Positions 22,806 through 35,085 are shown, counted from the stretch's first letter. The stretch: 64,000 bases of DNA from Sciurus carolinensis (GCF_902686445.1 NC_062213.1:141072491-141136490); one strand, 5' to 3'. The notes: generated by a model not told the origin, from the sequence alone. Numbers and translations are program-made.

Positions 22806-25800
22806 GAAGAGCCTGAAAAAGGTACTGACTATGAAAAAAGACAGCCCAATAATGGAGAGTTCAAACTGTTCATGTGTACTAATAATGAAATACACTGAAG
22901 TATTTTTCATTCTCTCTACACCTTGACAATGACAAAAAGGACCCAACAGAACTCCCCAGTCCCCAGGGGATTAAAAACAGCTCTAGGTTTTCACTGTAAC
23001 TATAACCTATCTAATAGCAGCCTTTCTGTAGATTAAAAAGAAAAAAAAAATCAATACTATCACCAATGCATATCTTTCTATTTCTAGCCTTGAGAATATA
23101 AAATTGTTTTTTACCATGGCTCATTTTAAGGGAAAATGAGTACCATATGTATTTCATACGTAGTATTAAAGAGTTGAATGAGTGTGTTTGTCAGGTTAAC
23201 ACTTCTGGTTCTAATAAGGAATTCTGTTTTTCAGTCTTCTTTTCCTTACTCACCTAGGTCGTAATCTACCCTCCTTACTTTGAAAAAAATTCTCTCTAGT
23301 TTTGGAGATATGCCACTGGGGTATGCACATGTCCCTGTTGAATCTGCTTTAAACTAAAAGATATGCACCTGAGGAATATTTATTATTATATTCAGCTTTT
23401 CACATTATCATCATCGCTCCTAACACAGCTAGCCCTGTAAGTAATAATTATTAACATGAATGTTAGTTCAGTCTAATTTAGTTCATTAGCAGGATAACTC
23501 CTTTGATTTCTAAAGAGGGAATCATGACACTTTAATCAGTGGGTAGGACCAGCCGTTTATTATCATCATTCATTTGACTTTTTCTCCTAACAGTGGTGTT
23601 TGCCAGTTGAACATAACTAAATATACAAAAAAGCTACACCAACTTTCTTTTCTGGCCTTGACTGTATTTAGTGAAAGGCTTGGATGTGTCCTTTCATCTG
23701 TCACCCTGGAATTCCTTCTGTTGGGCAGCATTGCAAGGATTAAGAAAGCTGTCCTCAGCGTACATTTCACTAAATCCTCACATACCATTCAGGGTGGCTG
23801 CTGCCTGAACAAGTTCCTCCTGTTTGCACACAAGAAATGGCTGGTGCGAACAATTCAATAGAGAGCCTGCCTGGCACAGCGAGTCAGGGTGTCAGTTCAG
23901 CTTCGTGCCAGTTGTTGTTAATCCATTTGCTTTACATTCAGGATGGAAAATAGGGCTTTGTTACTTGAACTAGTTCTTCGGGCTGTGTGTAAGGGCGTCT
24001 TTTTTTCATTCATGTTCTTTTAGCGGTATTTAACATCATAAGGTTTCTTGTTAGGAATCTGATAGTATGATTTCTACCACAATACAGGCAGGCACCAGGT
24101 TTATAGTAAATTCATATGAAATGTCTGTCAAAAGGCTGTATATCCCACATCAGGTAGAAAATGTGTCTCTGAGTAGGTCACTACAGTGGGCGACGGCACA
24201 TAGAGCCATGAGAGGAACGTGCTGGGAAGCAGCTTTTTTGCCATGTCACTTGCAAAGTTTTCTTAAGCGATTCTGCGATTTCCCATGAAAGGAAGACAGT
24301 ATACCTTGAGCAGAATGAGAGCTACATTGTCACTGAGAGAAGAAGCAACGGCCATCAGACCTTGGGATGAAGTTAACAGGGTGTCAGAATGACTAGCAGG
24401 CTTGGTGCCTTTCTGTGTCTTTGTGCATTGATCCCCCACTCATTCTGGCAGTTGAAGTATTCCATGGCACTAGATTTTAATCGTTCTGAAAGACAGGGAT
24501 TGATACACAAGGAATGTGGCAGTGGTTGAAAGAAAGGAAGTGGGACAGCTTTAATCAAAATGTGGTTTTAGCATGAGAAGAGGGAAGGAGCCATGATATT
24601 GCATGCATTAAAAAACGGACAAGCCATTCCATTAGCAGAACCCACAGTTCTGTGAATGCAGCCTCAGGGAAAGGGACACATGGACTGAGAGACTTTGGAT
24701 GATAGTTGTTCAGACTAAGTCCTGAAGCTCTTTTCAAATGAATATTGGATATTCTTGGTGAATATTCACCTTCTAAAGGTTATGTCAGAGGTACACCTGG
24801 AAGTTAAATGAAGGGCCAGTGTTGGTAAACGTTTCCCATGAGACAGTACTACCCTCGCTGATGGTTCCTACATTGCCTAGTATGTGTTCCATAGAAAGGC
24901 GGTGGGGTCAGTTTCATGAGCACATAACCTACGTACATCACTTTGTTCAGAGAGCTCTAGCACTAGTTTCAGTATTCTGTTATCTTGAAATGCCTAACAA
25001 TTTTATCTTTGAACTTGAGTTTTGCAAATGAAGATGAATGCAATATCTTTGTGTTATTCCTTGCCTCCTCATTCAAAGAGAACATTTGTGATGCCTACTA
25101 AGTCCCAAATTCTGGTGGACCCACTATGTGTGGGAGGTCAGTGAGTCTCAGGGTGAGTACAAGGCAAGTGGGCTACATCTGCAATGGAGTGAGGGGTAAT
25201 AATGATCACAGAGAAAAACCCAAAATATAAAATAAGACATAATTCTGTTTCCTTTCAGGCCTTCCTTACTCATCAAGATGATAGTGAAGATGGAACATGC
25301 ATGTATCAAGAAGTGAAATGAAAACAGCTGAGTTAGTTTTGTGTAGCATTTCCACGGTTCTGGCAAGAATAAAACGCATATACATATACAGTCTACAAAA
25401 ATACGAATTCTGTGATTTCAGTGATTCATGTGACTTAAATGCTCATATTTGCATTTAAAATTGGCATTGCACAATATAAAACTGAGTGGTAAAATTCAGG
25501 CTAATAATTAAGATTTTTTCTTAAAAGTGTGAAATAGCAAACACTCTGACAAGAGATAGTGAAGAAGAGGAAAAAGAAATGTTTTATAGTGTAAGACATT
25601 TAAAGTCATTTTCACTGCCTGTTGAAGAAGGGACCCCCATATATTAATTTTGCACTGAGCCCCACAAACTACATATAGCTGACTCTGAAAGTAGGAAATA
25701 CTTGTATCAGGAGAATGTAAGTGGGATGTGTCCCAAGGTAGCATAAGGTAGGATACACTTTCCACCTTTTCTAAATTATTTTATCTCTGCTCTCTCAATG

Positions 25801-26433
25801 ACAGCAAGAGTAAATGGAGCCCCTTCTTATGATATCAAAAATTGAATCAGAAAGCAGACCTGTCAGTCCCCTATCATTGTTCCGCTCAACATAGCTCAGC
25901 AGCAGTGCAATGAATCCCTTTCTGGTTCTGACAAATGATGTATGACCAGCTACTCCCACGTGCTGCCTCCCTCCTGAGAAGCAAGATGAATGACCACCAA
26001 GTAATGTGAAACGGAGGGCTTGAGAATAACACACTTCCCAAACACGTGGTCACTATGGAGAGAGTCACTAATTAGAGGCTAAGAAGCAAACAATTTGTAA
26101 ATGAATTAGTAAATGAACAATACCCCGGGGGCCCCAAAGAGTTAATTTGCTTTTACAAGATGAGCAATTTCCCCATCTGCACTGGTAAAATCAATCCCTT
26201 ATTAGAATTGCTTAATGCCAGTGCCACCACATAGCACTTCCTGTCAGTACTAAGCCTCTGCCTGTGAGGGAGAAAGTGCTGGACTTTCAACACTTTCTGG
26301 AGGACAGCGTTACCATGGGACTTCCACTTGTTCCCCAGCAATCGACTACATCAGTGCTTCTCACTTGTGCCTCAAGCGTCTTATCACAGAAGCCTTCCCT
26401 GGCCATTCTCAGTAGCATCCTTTCCCCCGTGAA
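21906..26433. other. Long unassigned, repeat-poor stretch
   Basis: About 4.5 kb in which I can name no interspersed repeat. It holds a 27-T run at 22779-22805. Several 60-95 codon frames on both strands have no motif that I know and no splice context. Confidence 0.45.
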
Positions 26434-26562
26434 GACTTTTTTTTCTCTAAGAGATGGGTTCTAGCTATGTTTCCCAGGCTGGCCTCCAGGACCTGGGCTG
26501 AAGAGATCCTTCTGCCTCAGACTCCCAAACAGCTGAGACCACAGGCACACAACCATGCAACC
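26434..26562 (-). mobile_element. 7SL-derived SINE monomer, minus strand
   Basis: 'ctaagagatgggttctagct', 'cccaggctggcctccagg', 'gaagagatccttctgcctca' and 'gagaccacaggcacacaacc' follow the reversed 7SL-derived monomer in order. It lacks an ID unit and retains sequence typical of older B1 or FLAM-like monomers. Confidence 0.75.
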
Positions 26563-26627
26563 AACGCCTCTTGCTAATTTTCAAAAGCTTTTCTCCATTG
26601 CACATCACTTTTTCTGACATACTGTGT

Positions 26628-26832
26628 ACACAGTAGAGTTATCTTTTGGTGTCCTTAGGGAATTGTATCCAGGACCCACAAGGATACCAATATCCTCAGA
26701 TGTTCAAGTCTCATATAAAATAGCATAGCGGTTGCACATATCCTATGCAATCCTCTCCTATAGTTTAAATCATCTCTAGATTACTTATAATACCTAATAT
26801 AATGTATGTACTATGTAGAAAGTTAGAAAGAC
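26628..26832 (+). mobile_element. MER2-like Tigger DNA transposon fragment
   Basis: 'atccaggacccacaaggata', 'atcctcagatgttcaagtct', 'atataaaatagcatagcg' and 'ttaaatcatctctagattac' with 'ttataatacctaatataatg' follow MER2, a non-autonomous Tigger-type family. No transposase remains. Confidence 0.82.
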
Positions 26833-26847
26833 TGGATTAAGCAAAAT

Positions 26848-27062
26848 TCAACAATCTTTTTGTTGTGGTGGTGGTGGTACTAGGAATGGAACCCAGGGTT
26901 CTCATATCAAGTGAACTACATTTCCAGTCTTTTTGTTTGTTTGTTTTGTTTTGAGGCAGGGTCTTACTAAGTTGCCCAAACTGGCTTTGAACTTGTGATC
27001 CTCCCACCTCAATCTGCTGAATCTCTGGAATTACATGTGTGCACCTCCAGAGCTGGCTCAAC
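26848..27062 (-). mobile_element. B1-ID composite SINE, minus strand
   Basis: 'gtactaggaatggaacccag' begins the inverted ID half; a (TTTG)n stretch and 'gaggcagggtcttactaagt' lead into the inverted B1 half ending 'ttacatgtgtgcacctcc'. Confidence 0.85.
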
Positions 27063-27912
27063 GATTTCTTTATTGCAGGACTTAGCAGGGCCTTTGATTA
27101 CTCAATTTTTATTGCAATCACCAAGAGAGATATAGTACATAGACCAATAGGACCAAGAGAGCCTCTAACACCCTACCCTTTCATTCCCAACCCCTGCCAA
27201 GTATTCTTTGGATCTTATTTTGGGAAATGTTATCTTAAATGATAATTTATTGACCTCACAGAATTTCAAATGAACCTTTTACCAGAGTAAACCCACCTCT
27301 TCCCTTCATGTTTTACGAGGCCACCTTTCTTGGGTTTACTAGAAAGTTCTCCCACCCTGCACTGTGCTGTTTCATCGTATTCTTGCATTTCACACTATAA
27401 TAAGTTTTCTTTTAATGTCTTTGATGCAAATGCCAAGTTCTGGTTGCTTTGCCTGTTCTGCATTTTCTGTAATTCTGCTTCTCACCTGTCTTTTTCAGAA
27501 CAGGACCAGAAACTCCTCCATGCAGAAAGAAAGAAGCCCATCTACATTTAATGGTCATCACACACTATCTAGGCTGGTTTTGTGCATACTGCCTGCTTTC
27601 TGAATAATTTTAGTGAAAGTGATGTAAGGATGTCAATCCATTTTAATTAACAAAAGCTGAGGTAGATGTAAGAAAGGAAAAAGAAAACAAAATAAAACCC
27701 CAAACTTTCTCAATTCTAGGTCTCTGAATCCTGCTATTCTAATTGATGTTAATTCATAAAAATGAAAAGATAAGTTTTGTTCCTTGATGGGGGAACCGGA
27801 ATACAGACATCATGAGGTGTGCAGCGCACTTTCAAAAGAGAATGTGAGCAATTACCGAACCAGGATTTCAGGCTACAGCAGCCCTAAGCAGAAATAACTG
27901 GCATTGAATTCT

Positions 27913-27914
<2 letters not shown>
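27063..27914. other. No recognised feature
   Basis: Unassigned DNA. Two overlapping 73- and 79-codon frames near 27330-27603 have no recognisable motif. Confidence 0.45.

Positions 27915-27960
<46 letters not shown>
27915..27960. repeat. (AC)n microsatellite
   Basis: A pure AC dinucleotide run of about 23 units, followed directly by 'ggcgggggtg'. Long pure runs like this are often length-polymorphic. Confidence 0.97.
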
Positions 27961-27962
<2 letters not shown>

Positions 27963-28072
27963 CGGGGGTGCTGAGCGCAAGTAGAATCACATAGCAGAAA
28001 TATTTCAAAATAGTATACCAATGTACTTTAAAACAAATCCTCAACTGTTCTGTCCCACAAAAATTTGCTTAT

Positions 28073-28508
28073 TGTTATGGTTTGGATGTGAGGTGTCCCC
28101 CAACAGCTCACGTGCGAGATAATGCAAGAAGGTTTGAAAGAGAAATAATTGGGTTATAGATTGACCTAATCAGTGAATTCATCCCTAATGGAATCAACTA
28201 AGTGGTAACTGGAGGCAGGTGGGGTGTGGCTGGAGGAAGTGGTTCATTGGGGGCGTGGCTAAGGGGTATATATTTTGTCTCTGGTGAGTGGAGTTGCTTT
28301 CTCCGCCTCATGATCACCATGTGAGCTGCTTCCCTCTGCCACACTCTCCTGCCATGATGTCCTGTCTCACCTTGAGCCCCGAGGAATGGAACCAGCCACT
28401 TATGGACTGACACCTCTGAAACCGTGAGCCTTTAAATAAATCTTTCCTCCTCCATGGTTGTTCTGGTCAGATCCTTTAGTCACAGCAGTAAAAAAGTTGA
28501 CTAAAACA
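28073..28508 (+). mobile_element. Solo MaLR LTR with target-site duplication
   Basis: A 436-base LTR starts 'tgttatggtttggatgtgag' and ends 'gactaaaaca', keeping the TG...CA ends. It has a TATA-like 'tatatatttt' near 28267 and an AATAAA at 28435-28440, the usual LTR promoter and polyadenylation signals. The flanking pentamers 'cttat' (28068-28072) and 'tttat' (28509-28513) match at four of five positions, as expected for an ERVL-type insertion. No internal retroviral genes remain, so it is a solo LTR from recombination. The 71-codon minus frame inside it is not a gene. Confidence 0.9.
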
Positions 28509-28513
28509 TTTAT

Positions 28514-28814
28514 AGTTGTAGGGTAAAACTGCTATGTCACATGCATAGAAGTGAACAGAATAAGTTTTAAAATCCAAGTACTTTTATACCAGCATTTTTC
28601 TGATAGGAACACCAAATATATCCTTAAATGCTTAGCATTATAGCAGCAGTGAAATTTGGATTCTGAAGTTGGAGAGCTATCATAGTAGAGAATGTCTCAG
28701 TTTTTAGGAATAGGCAAGGGGTGTGAATTCAGTTAGAAGAATTTTTGACTTGACTGGAACAGATAATCATTCAATTGGAGGTTCACAACTATCTATAGAG
28801 ATCTTACTCTATGT
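28514..28814. other. No recognised feature
   Basis: Unassigned DNA between the LTR and an old L1. Confidence 0.45.
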
Positions 28815-29395
28815 TTATTTTCTTTTTTGAGAGACTTCAGTTATTAGTTGTGGTTATCAAATAGTGCCCTGCTCCCAGTCCCTGGTAACCACTATTCTAT
28901 TTTTCACTCTTTGTGAATCTAATTGTTCTAGGTACCTCATGGAAGTGGAATTGTACGATATTTGTCCCTTGTCACTAACTTTTTTTCACTTAAACTATGG
29001 TTTTCAAAGTTCATTCATGTTGTAGCAGGTATCAGTATTTTCTTCCTTTTGAAGGCTGAATAATATTCCATCATATATATGTACCATATTTTGCTTAAAC
29101 ATTTAGTCATAGGTGGACATTTGGGATGTTTCCATAATTTTAGGCTCTGAATAGTGCTACTGCTAACATTGATGTGAAAATATTTGTTTAAGTCCCTGCT
29201 TTCAATTCTTTGAGGTATATACTGAGAAGTGGAATTGTTGGTTACATAGTAATTCCATGTTTTTATGAAGACCACCATACTATTTTCTACAATGGCTGCA
29301 CTATTTTATATCCCAACTGACGTGCACAAGTTTGCACGTTCTCATCTTTGTTAATACTTGTTTCTGTTTTAATAATAGCCACCCTAATAAGGAAA
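28815..29395 (-). mobile_element. Old LINE-1 (L1M-like), minus strand
   Basis: Reversed L1 3' sequence: 'gtaaccactattctatt', 'gttcattcatgttgtagcag', 'ggctgaataatattccatca' and 'gagaagtggaattgttggtt'. The minus frame 29015-29278 preserves ORF2 C-terminal residues such as 'KIWYIYMMEYYSA'. It is highly decayed. Confidence 0.8.
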
Positions 29396-29512
29396 CTGCT
29401 TTATCTTTTTTTGGTTCATAAATATTTTTATTATTTATATTTTATATTATATATTTATATTCTATGTATTATTTACATTTATATTTTTATTACTTATTTT
29501 TCTTTATGTAAA
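29396..29512. repeat. AT-rich low-complexity DNA
   Basis: A run of TTTAT, ATTTAT and TATATT-type words with very few G or C. Confidence 0.8.
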
Positions 29513-31624
29513 ACTATGGCAGTAAGATTCCTAAGTGACTGATACCAAGTCAAGATCCTTTCTCAGTCCAAGGATAAATTATTTCTTTTTTCTAACCAAA
29601 TGTATTACTTTTTTTTTTTTCAAGGAAGCATAGTATGTATAAATGGAGATTGTATGTGTATAAAATCTATTACTACCATTCTTTGTTTCATTATGTTAAT
29701 AACACCTACTGCCATAAGAATAACAAAAGTGAATGTATAACTACTATCTTAATTATTAAAAAGAAAGGCCAAATACTTGCTTTTGACACCCAATCGTGTA
29801 AGTATTTATAGCAGTGGTGGGCTTTTCTTCTGGAGCTTATACTGATGGAATCGATATATCTCTCTCAAACTTTTGCATTGAGGTTCACATCATGCCGCCT
29901 CACGTAAGCTTCATAAATACAGATGCTTCCTGCCTGTGGGGTTCTCGCAAGGGCATAGATTCCAGGCTCAAATGATGAAACATTACCTTTGTTAGAACCA
30001 GCACCAGCAAGATGCTCCTATTAAATAAGACAAACAGGTGGCTCAATGTTTTGTGATAATTTTAACCATCGGGTTCAAGTCCCGTTGCCTCTTCAAAATG
30101 AACTGCAAGGCGATCCATCACCCAGGCCAATAATGCACGTGGCAGGTTGTGAGGACCTCACCATACAGGCTTCTGTGATCATGTGTGTGAATCATAGCAT
30201 TGATGCTGCCTAAGGCACTGGCATGTGAAAGCACAGCCCAGACCCAGCTGATTAAGCTGTAGCACAAAACAACACTTCAGTCGTCAGGAGCATGACAGCC
30301 CACAATGGTTTATTGGACCAAAGAGTATAACATTGTAATTTACTTCTCTAATACGTGTCATGTTCCCTCTTATTGTTTCCCCTTATGAAGTGAAATATGT
30401 AGGAAAGAGATTGCTGTACAAGCTTCATGTGTTATGCCCCTCCAAAATTAGAGGGTAACAAACTGTCTTTATTATCCTGTGCCTTTGGTGAGCTGCCACA
30501 AATCACAGAAACCACTGCAGGTGAGTATCTCGTGGTTTCAAAAGTCAAGGCAAACTAAAAGACTTCATGTCTCTACCCGAAGCTATTTTTGAACTACAGT
30601 ACAGAGAGACACAATTATTGTACTTCCTGGCCCCTTGTTTTTTATTGTAAGTTCCTAACCATTTTTTTCTTCCTTATTGACAGGAAACCAGGATTTATAA
30701 AGTCTGGCTCAATGCAAATATTTAAAGACTTAATTTTTTCCCCTCTCCTCCACATAACAATATAAGTCCAATAGTATTTTGGTGAGTTTATTTTTCTTTT
30801 AAAACTGGAATTCGTGGCTGTTCTCCAGCTGAAACCGGCACTAGTCACAGATAATTTAAGGAGAATAGCTTGCTTGTTTGTCAAGCAAACATGTGTAATC
30901 TGATGAAATTATTAATGTCATAGTGTTAACTCTCTTCTCATAAATACAGTTAACAGTGCTGACACTGCAATTATACTCAAATGTTCTGGCTCTCTGCATA
31001 TTCACTCAATCTGTCAGTCCAGCATGGGGGAGACAAATTGTGGTGGGCACTTGACATTGCACAAAAGAGATATAAACCTCTTCTGATTAAACCTTGATGA
31101 AAGATTAAATAGCTCTGAATGCTTGCCAGATTCTTATGCTATGCCATTTTTAACCAGTAGTAATAAAAGTTCTATTCAATTGAGTTTTAAAAAAAAGATT
31201 ATTAAGAGTCACATACATATGTATATATAATGTGTATATATATATATACACATATGTTAAGCCCAGTAAGAAACAGCATGGTCCCCTCTCATATTAGATT
31301 CAAACTTTAGGACCAGATCATGATACTCTTGATATTCTCTGGATTGTTATAGTCATTTGTCCTGAGAGGGAACAACACATACGTGAGCAACATTACTGTT
31401 TTCTGTGGTTTTCAATCTAATCTACTAATGGAATAGATGCTCACAGTATCCCTCTTATAATGAGGGTCTCTGCTTTCATTGTGTAAAATTCTTATTAAAA
31501 TTTTTGCTATACCTATTCTAGTTAGCAGTCCAGGATGACTAACAATCTGCTGCTTTAGCCTTTCAATTTTTAAATTCAGTTCACAATTTTCATTTTTGGC
31601 CTCAGATCTAATCAAAGTAGACCA
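29513..31624. other. Unassigned, mostly repeat-free DNA
   Basis: I can name no interspersed repeat here. A tRNA-like pair of box motifs lies at 30039-30082 and a perfect AT palindrome at 31231-31252; both are described in the findings. Confidence 0.45.
31231..31252. repeat. Perfect 22-base AT-rich palindrome
   Basis: The sequence reads tgtgtata...tatacaca and equals its own reverse complement over 22 bases. Alternating purine-pyrimidine order extends on both sides. Confidence 0.9.
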
Positions 31625-31845
31625 GTTAATAATAATGGCTAACAATTATACAGCACTTCCTATTGCACTTTCTATGAACAAGTAGTGTTCTACGTGCTTC
31701 ATAACTTGTCATCATTTACTTCCTTGTGTGAAGTAAACACTAGCATTTTCATCTTCTTGCAGATGAGCAAACTTAGAAAACTTAACTTACTTAAAGTCAC
31801 ACAACTAATATCAGGAGGACCTAGGAGTTAAATCTAGATAAATGA
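31625..31845 (-). mobile_element. MIR SINE, minus strand
   Basis: Inverted MIR order is clear: 'gttctacgtgcttcataact', 'ttcatcttcttgcagatgag' with 'caaactta', then 'aaagtcacacaactaatatc' and 'aggagttaaatctagataa'. Confidence 0.82.
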
Positions 31846-32147
31846 CAACATATGTTTATAGATTAAGAACCTATTGCTATTCTTATCTACAATTTATAAA
31901 TTATTAGAAAACATTATTGTTCTGTAAGATTAAACTTATCCCATCTTCTCACATTCCCACCCTGCATAAAGAAATTCTTGAATGAACTTCATAAAATAAT
32001 TATAACATAAAATTTTTAAAAATCCATAGCATCAGGACTTGTCATTATTAGTGTTCACATTAAGTATACTACATTGAAAGTTTTCTCCAAATAAACAAAG
32101 AAACTTCTTGCATTTCTACACTGTAGTGCCTGGAGCAAATACATTCA
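31846..32147. other. No recognised feature
   Basis: AT-rich unassigned DNA between a MIR and an L1 3' end. Confidence 0.45.
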
Positions 32148-32275
32148 ACTATGTACATGTATGATTACATGAAAGGTATGAATTTACATTGTGCACAACT
32201 GTAGAAACGAAAAGATGTACCACTTTTGTGTACAATGAATCAAAATGCAGTCTGTAATAATAAAAAAAAAAAATT
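32148..32275 (+). mobile_element. LINE-1 3' end fragment, plus strand
   Basis: 'atgtacatgtatgattacat' through 'ggtatgaatttacattgtgc' and 'atgtaccacttttgtgtaca' aligns by eye with the last 100 bases of the young L1 (16742-16830). An A-run closes it. It is a strongly 5'-truncated copy. Confidence 0.7.
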
Positions 32276-32276
32276 G

Positions 32277-33389
32277 AAAAAAACTGCCCCCCAAAAAACA
32301 AAAGGAAATGGGGGACCCAGAGGAGATAAACCAAACTACCTAGACCTTTGTGTTGACTTACGTGGAGCAGATAAATTGAAATAATAAAGAAAACTGGCAT
32401 GGTGTTATTGCTAAAAGCATGTTGCAAATTCAGAAGCAACCTATCAAAGTCTTTCCTGGGCTCCTTGTTACCTTTATGTTTTGTTATAGAAATTATGTAG
32501 TTTTGCTCTTCCTTTTCCACTATAGGAATCTTCTTGGAGAAAAGATCAGTTTAGGAGGACGGAGTTTAAAGTAGTAATAGGAAAAAATATATTTTTAATC
32601 CAGTAGAAAAAGGAGGACAAAGCAAATCCATATTAGTAAAAAAATATATTGTTTACTTTTTTAATTGTGTTAAACAGTTGTTTCCCACTCTGAAAGTTCA
32701 TTATATTTATTTGTCTTGCAGGATGATTATTCTACACTTGTTGCTAAGTCTGTTGCTTGCTTTCTGATGAACAGATTCATTAAGTTCATTTCTAATCTCT
32801 GTCTTCTAAATTCAATAAGCACTATAAAATTTCTTTCCTTGTATGGGAATTCTAAGGTCTTTTTTTTTTTTTTTTTCCTCAACAGCTTGAATTCCTGTAT
32901 TCTGATTAAGATAGATGAAGTATTTGCATTCTATCCATATTCATAATCCTCTTTCAGAGTCAACCTAAAATACCACATTTGTTGCCCAGGCAGACACAGG
33001 CAATGTGTTAGGAGAGCTCTGTAGCTTTTTGTTTAGATGGATAAGGACCTATCTCTCTTTTCAAATCCAACAGAAGAGGTGGTCACTAGGTGAATTCAGG
33101 CTAAGAAACCAGAACAATCATTGTATCTTTTGTGTGTGACAGAAACTGTAATTAATGATCCCCCCTCTTTTACTAGAGCAAAAAAGAACGATGTGCAGTT
33201 GACAGACATTTTATTAATAGTTTCTGCCAACTTGCCATGCATAAAAGGTTTTATTGGTTGCAATGCCAGTGTAAGAAAAAGTTCTTTTTGATGAAATGTT
33301 CAAGATGCTTGTTTTATGGATAAAAAATGAAGGCAATCTGTCTACTGCTACTGAAAGTTTGGGTTTCAAATAATAAAATTAAAACGATT
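32277..33389. other. Unassigned DNA
   Basis: Includes a T-run at about 32860-32877 followed by 'cctcaacag', which resembles a splice acceptor but has no matching donor nearby. No named repeat or gene. Confidence 0.45.
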
Positions 33390-34700
33390 GTGACATTTCC
33401 TATTGTGTTATTTAACCATCTGCTTCCTGCTGGTCTAATCAATGATGGCATCACCTAGGTCCTCTCTACTTAACAAGAAGACCTGCCAATATTGTGTCTC
33501 ATGGTTAATTTACGAGGGAGATTTATTATTGATAACGGTGTTTGCATATTTTGGTGACTGTTATTCTTCCTATACAAGGAATTCTTTTGTCTTGTGTTAG
33601 AAGCTTAAATATTCAGCTTGACAACAGTGGATGTTTGTAGCCCCTCAATAACTAGAAATTCAGAAACTCTGCAAGGAAGCAATGAGAGGTTTGTACTAAA
33701 GACAAACTCTCATCAGGTGTGCTATGTATGACTTTTTAGGTTAGCATCTTTTATTTTCTTGCTTAGTATTAATTAAAATACATCTTCCAAAGTGTTATCT
33801 CAATGTCAGAAAGTTAAAGTCATAGTCACCTGAGTTAGAATGTTTTCCCTTTTAAATTTGTTTCATGTAAATTTTTCTTTAGAGTTGATCTGCTATTTCA
33901 ATGATTTCTGCTCATCAATTAAGAAAGGGAAAAATACACTTTACTGCATGGATTCACAATAAAGCAATGAAGATACCTCACGGCGACTTGCTTAATCCTC
34001 CTTTACAAAGGGGTGAGAAGAGGGATGTTCAATATTTTAATAAGTCTTCAGATTTCCTTGCAATCCAAATGGAATGTAATTAGAAATGTACAACATCAGG
34101 TACTATTCTAATTATTGATAAACTTGTAAAAGCACCTGCTTTATTTTGCTCATAAGAGTCATTATTAGTAATTTGAGGAACCCTTAGTATCTGCATGTTA
34201 TTTTTATTAACTTCAATTTTTAAAATCTGAAATCGTTCACATTTTAGAGGAAAGAGGCAGTTGAAAATGTACTCTTTGCACATTGATCTTCAAGCAGTCA
34301 TTCATTTTCTCTGGGAATTTTTATGTAAGCTCCCTTATTGGGAATATGCTAATGACATCCGCCATGATTACTGATTTCCTTTGAATCGTTATTCCTCTGT
34401 GGGCAAAGTAATCAGAAAGGGAGAACAGGAGATTTCCTTCTTGCTTGTGTGCCTTCTTCAACCATCTGCTCTATCCTGGTTCATTTGAATAAGATCTGCA
34501 GTTTTCAGATTTTTTACTCTGATATTCTAAGGCATTTGAAGGCTTAAAAGGAGTTAATAGTTATCTATCTATGTCACACACGTGCTTCTCTGATGCATGC
34601 TAAGTGCAAACTTACCTACCCGGGGCTTTCATGGCAGATTAAATTTATTAAATAAAAGATGGTAATGTAGGTTACTAGCTTCATTATTTGGAATGTGTTA
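33390..34700. promoter_or_regulatory. Repeat-free stretch, candidate regulatory DNA
   Basis: No repeat family is visible over 1.3 kb. It has a POU-type octamer variant ATGCTAAT at 34346-34353, an octamer-like 'tttgcatat' at 33541 and homeodomain-like AT cores. This fits a conserved non-coding element, but conservation cannot be judged from one sequence. The short frames at 33901-34083 and 34080-34283 are not supported. Confidence 0.22.
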
Positions 34701-34801
34701 GTTCTGAGCACTTTTTAAAAATGAATGGCTTTGAGCACAGACATTGCAGGGAAAAAGTACCTAAAGTGTTAAAATATCCATTTGTGAAGAAAAGTTAAAT
34801 T

Positions 34802-34841
34802 TGAAAAAAAAAAAAAGAGAGAGAGTGAGAGAGAGAGGGAA
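34802..34841. repeat. A-run and (GA)n purine tract
   Basis: About 13 adenines followed by GAGAGA-type repeats with one GTGA interruption. Confidence 0.9.
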
Positions 34842-34894
34842 TTTGTAAAGGTATAGTGTTGATTTTTCTGGCAACATTTCTATTACCCTGGCAA

Positions 34895-35085
34895 GAATGG
34901 TGAACTAGTAATCAAGACCTCTGGGAATCAGCTCAGACTTTGCCACCCAAGTGTCACCAAAGTGTGCGTTAAAGGAAGTTAATCAATTTTCCAGAGCTCT
35001 GTTTTCCCAGTGATGACATGAAATGACAATCACAGGTGATCTTTAAGGTTTTTTCCACCAATATAATTGTGTGACTATGTTATTT
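34895..35085 (+). mobile_element. MIR-type SINE, plus strand
   Basis: 'ggtgaactagtaatcaagac', 'cagactttgccaccca', 'gttaatcaattttccagagc', then 'caggtgatctttaaggtttt' and 'ccaccaatataattgtgtga'. The last part matches the 'gatgatctctaaggtccctt' tail found in MIR3-like copies. Confidence 0.7.

Noticed and set aside
32149..32520. 123-codon minus-strand frame
   Set aside because: It overlaps the reversed L1 3' end at 32148-32275, and the remainder has no motif.
32858..32890. Strong splice-acceptor-like T-tract followed by 'cctcaacag'
   Set aside because: No donor at a plausible distance and no coding sequence after it; T-runs followed by CAG are common by chance.
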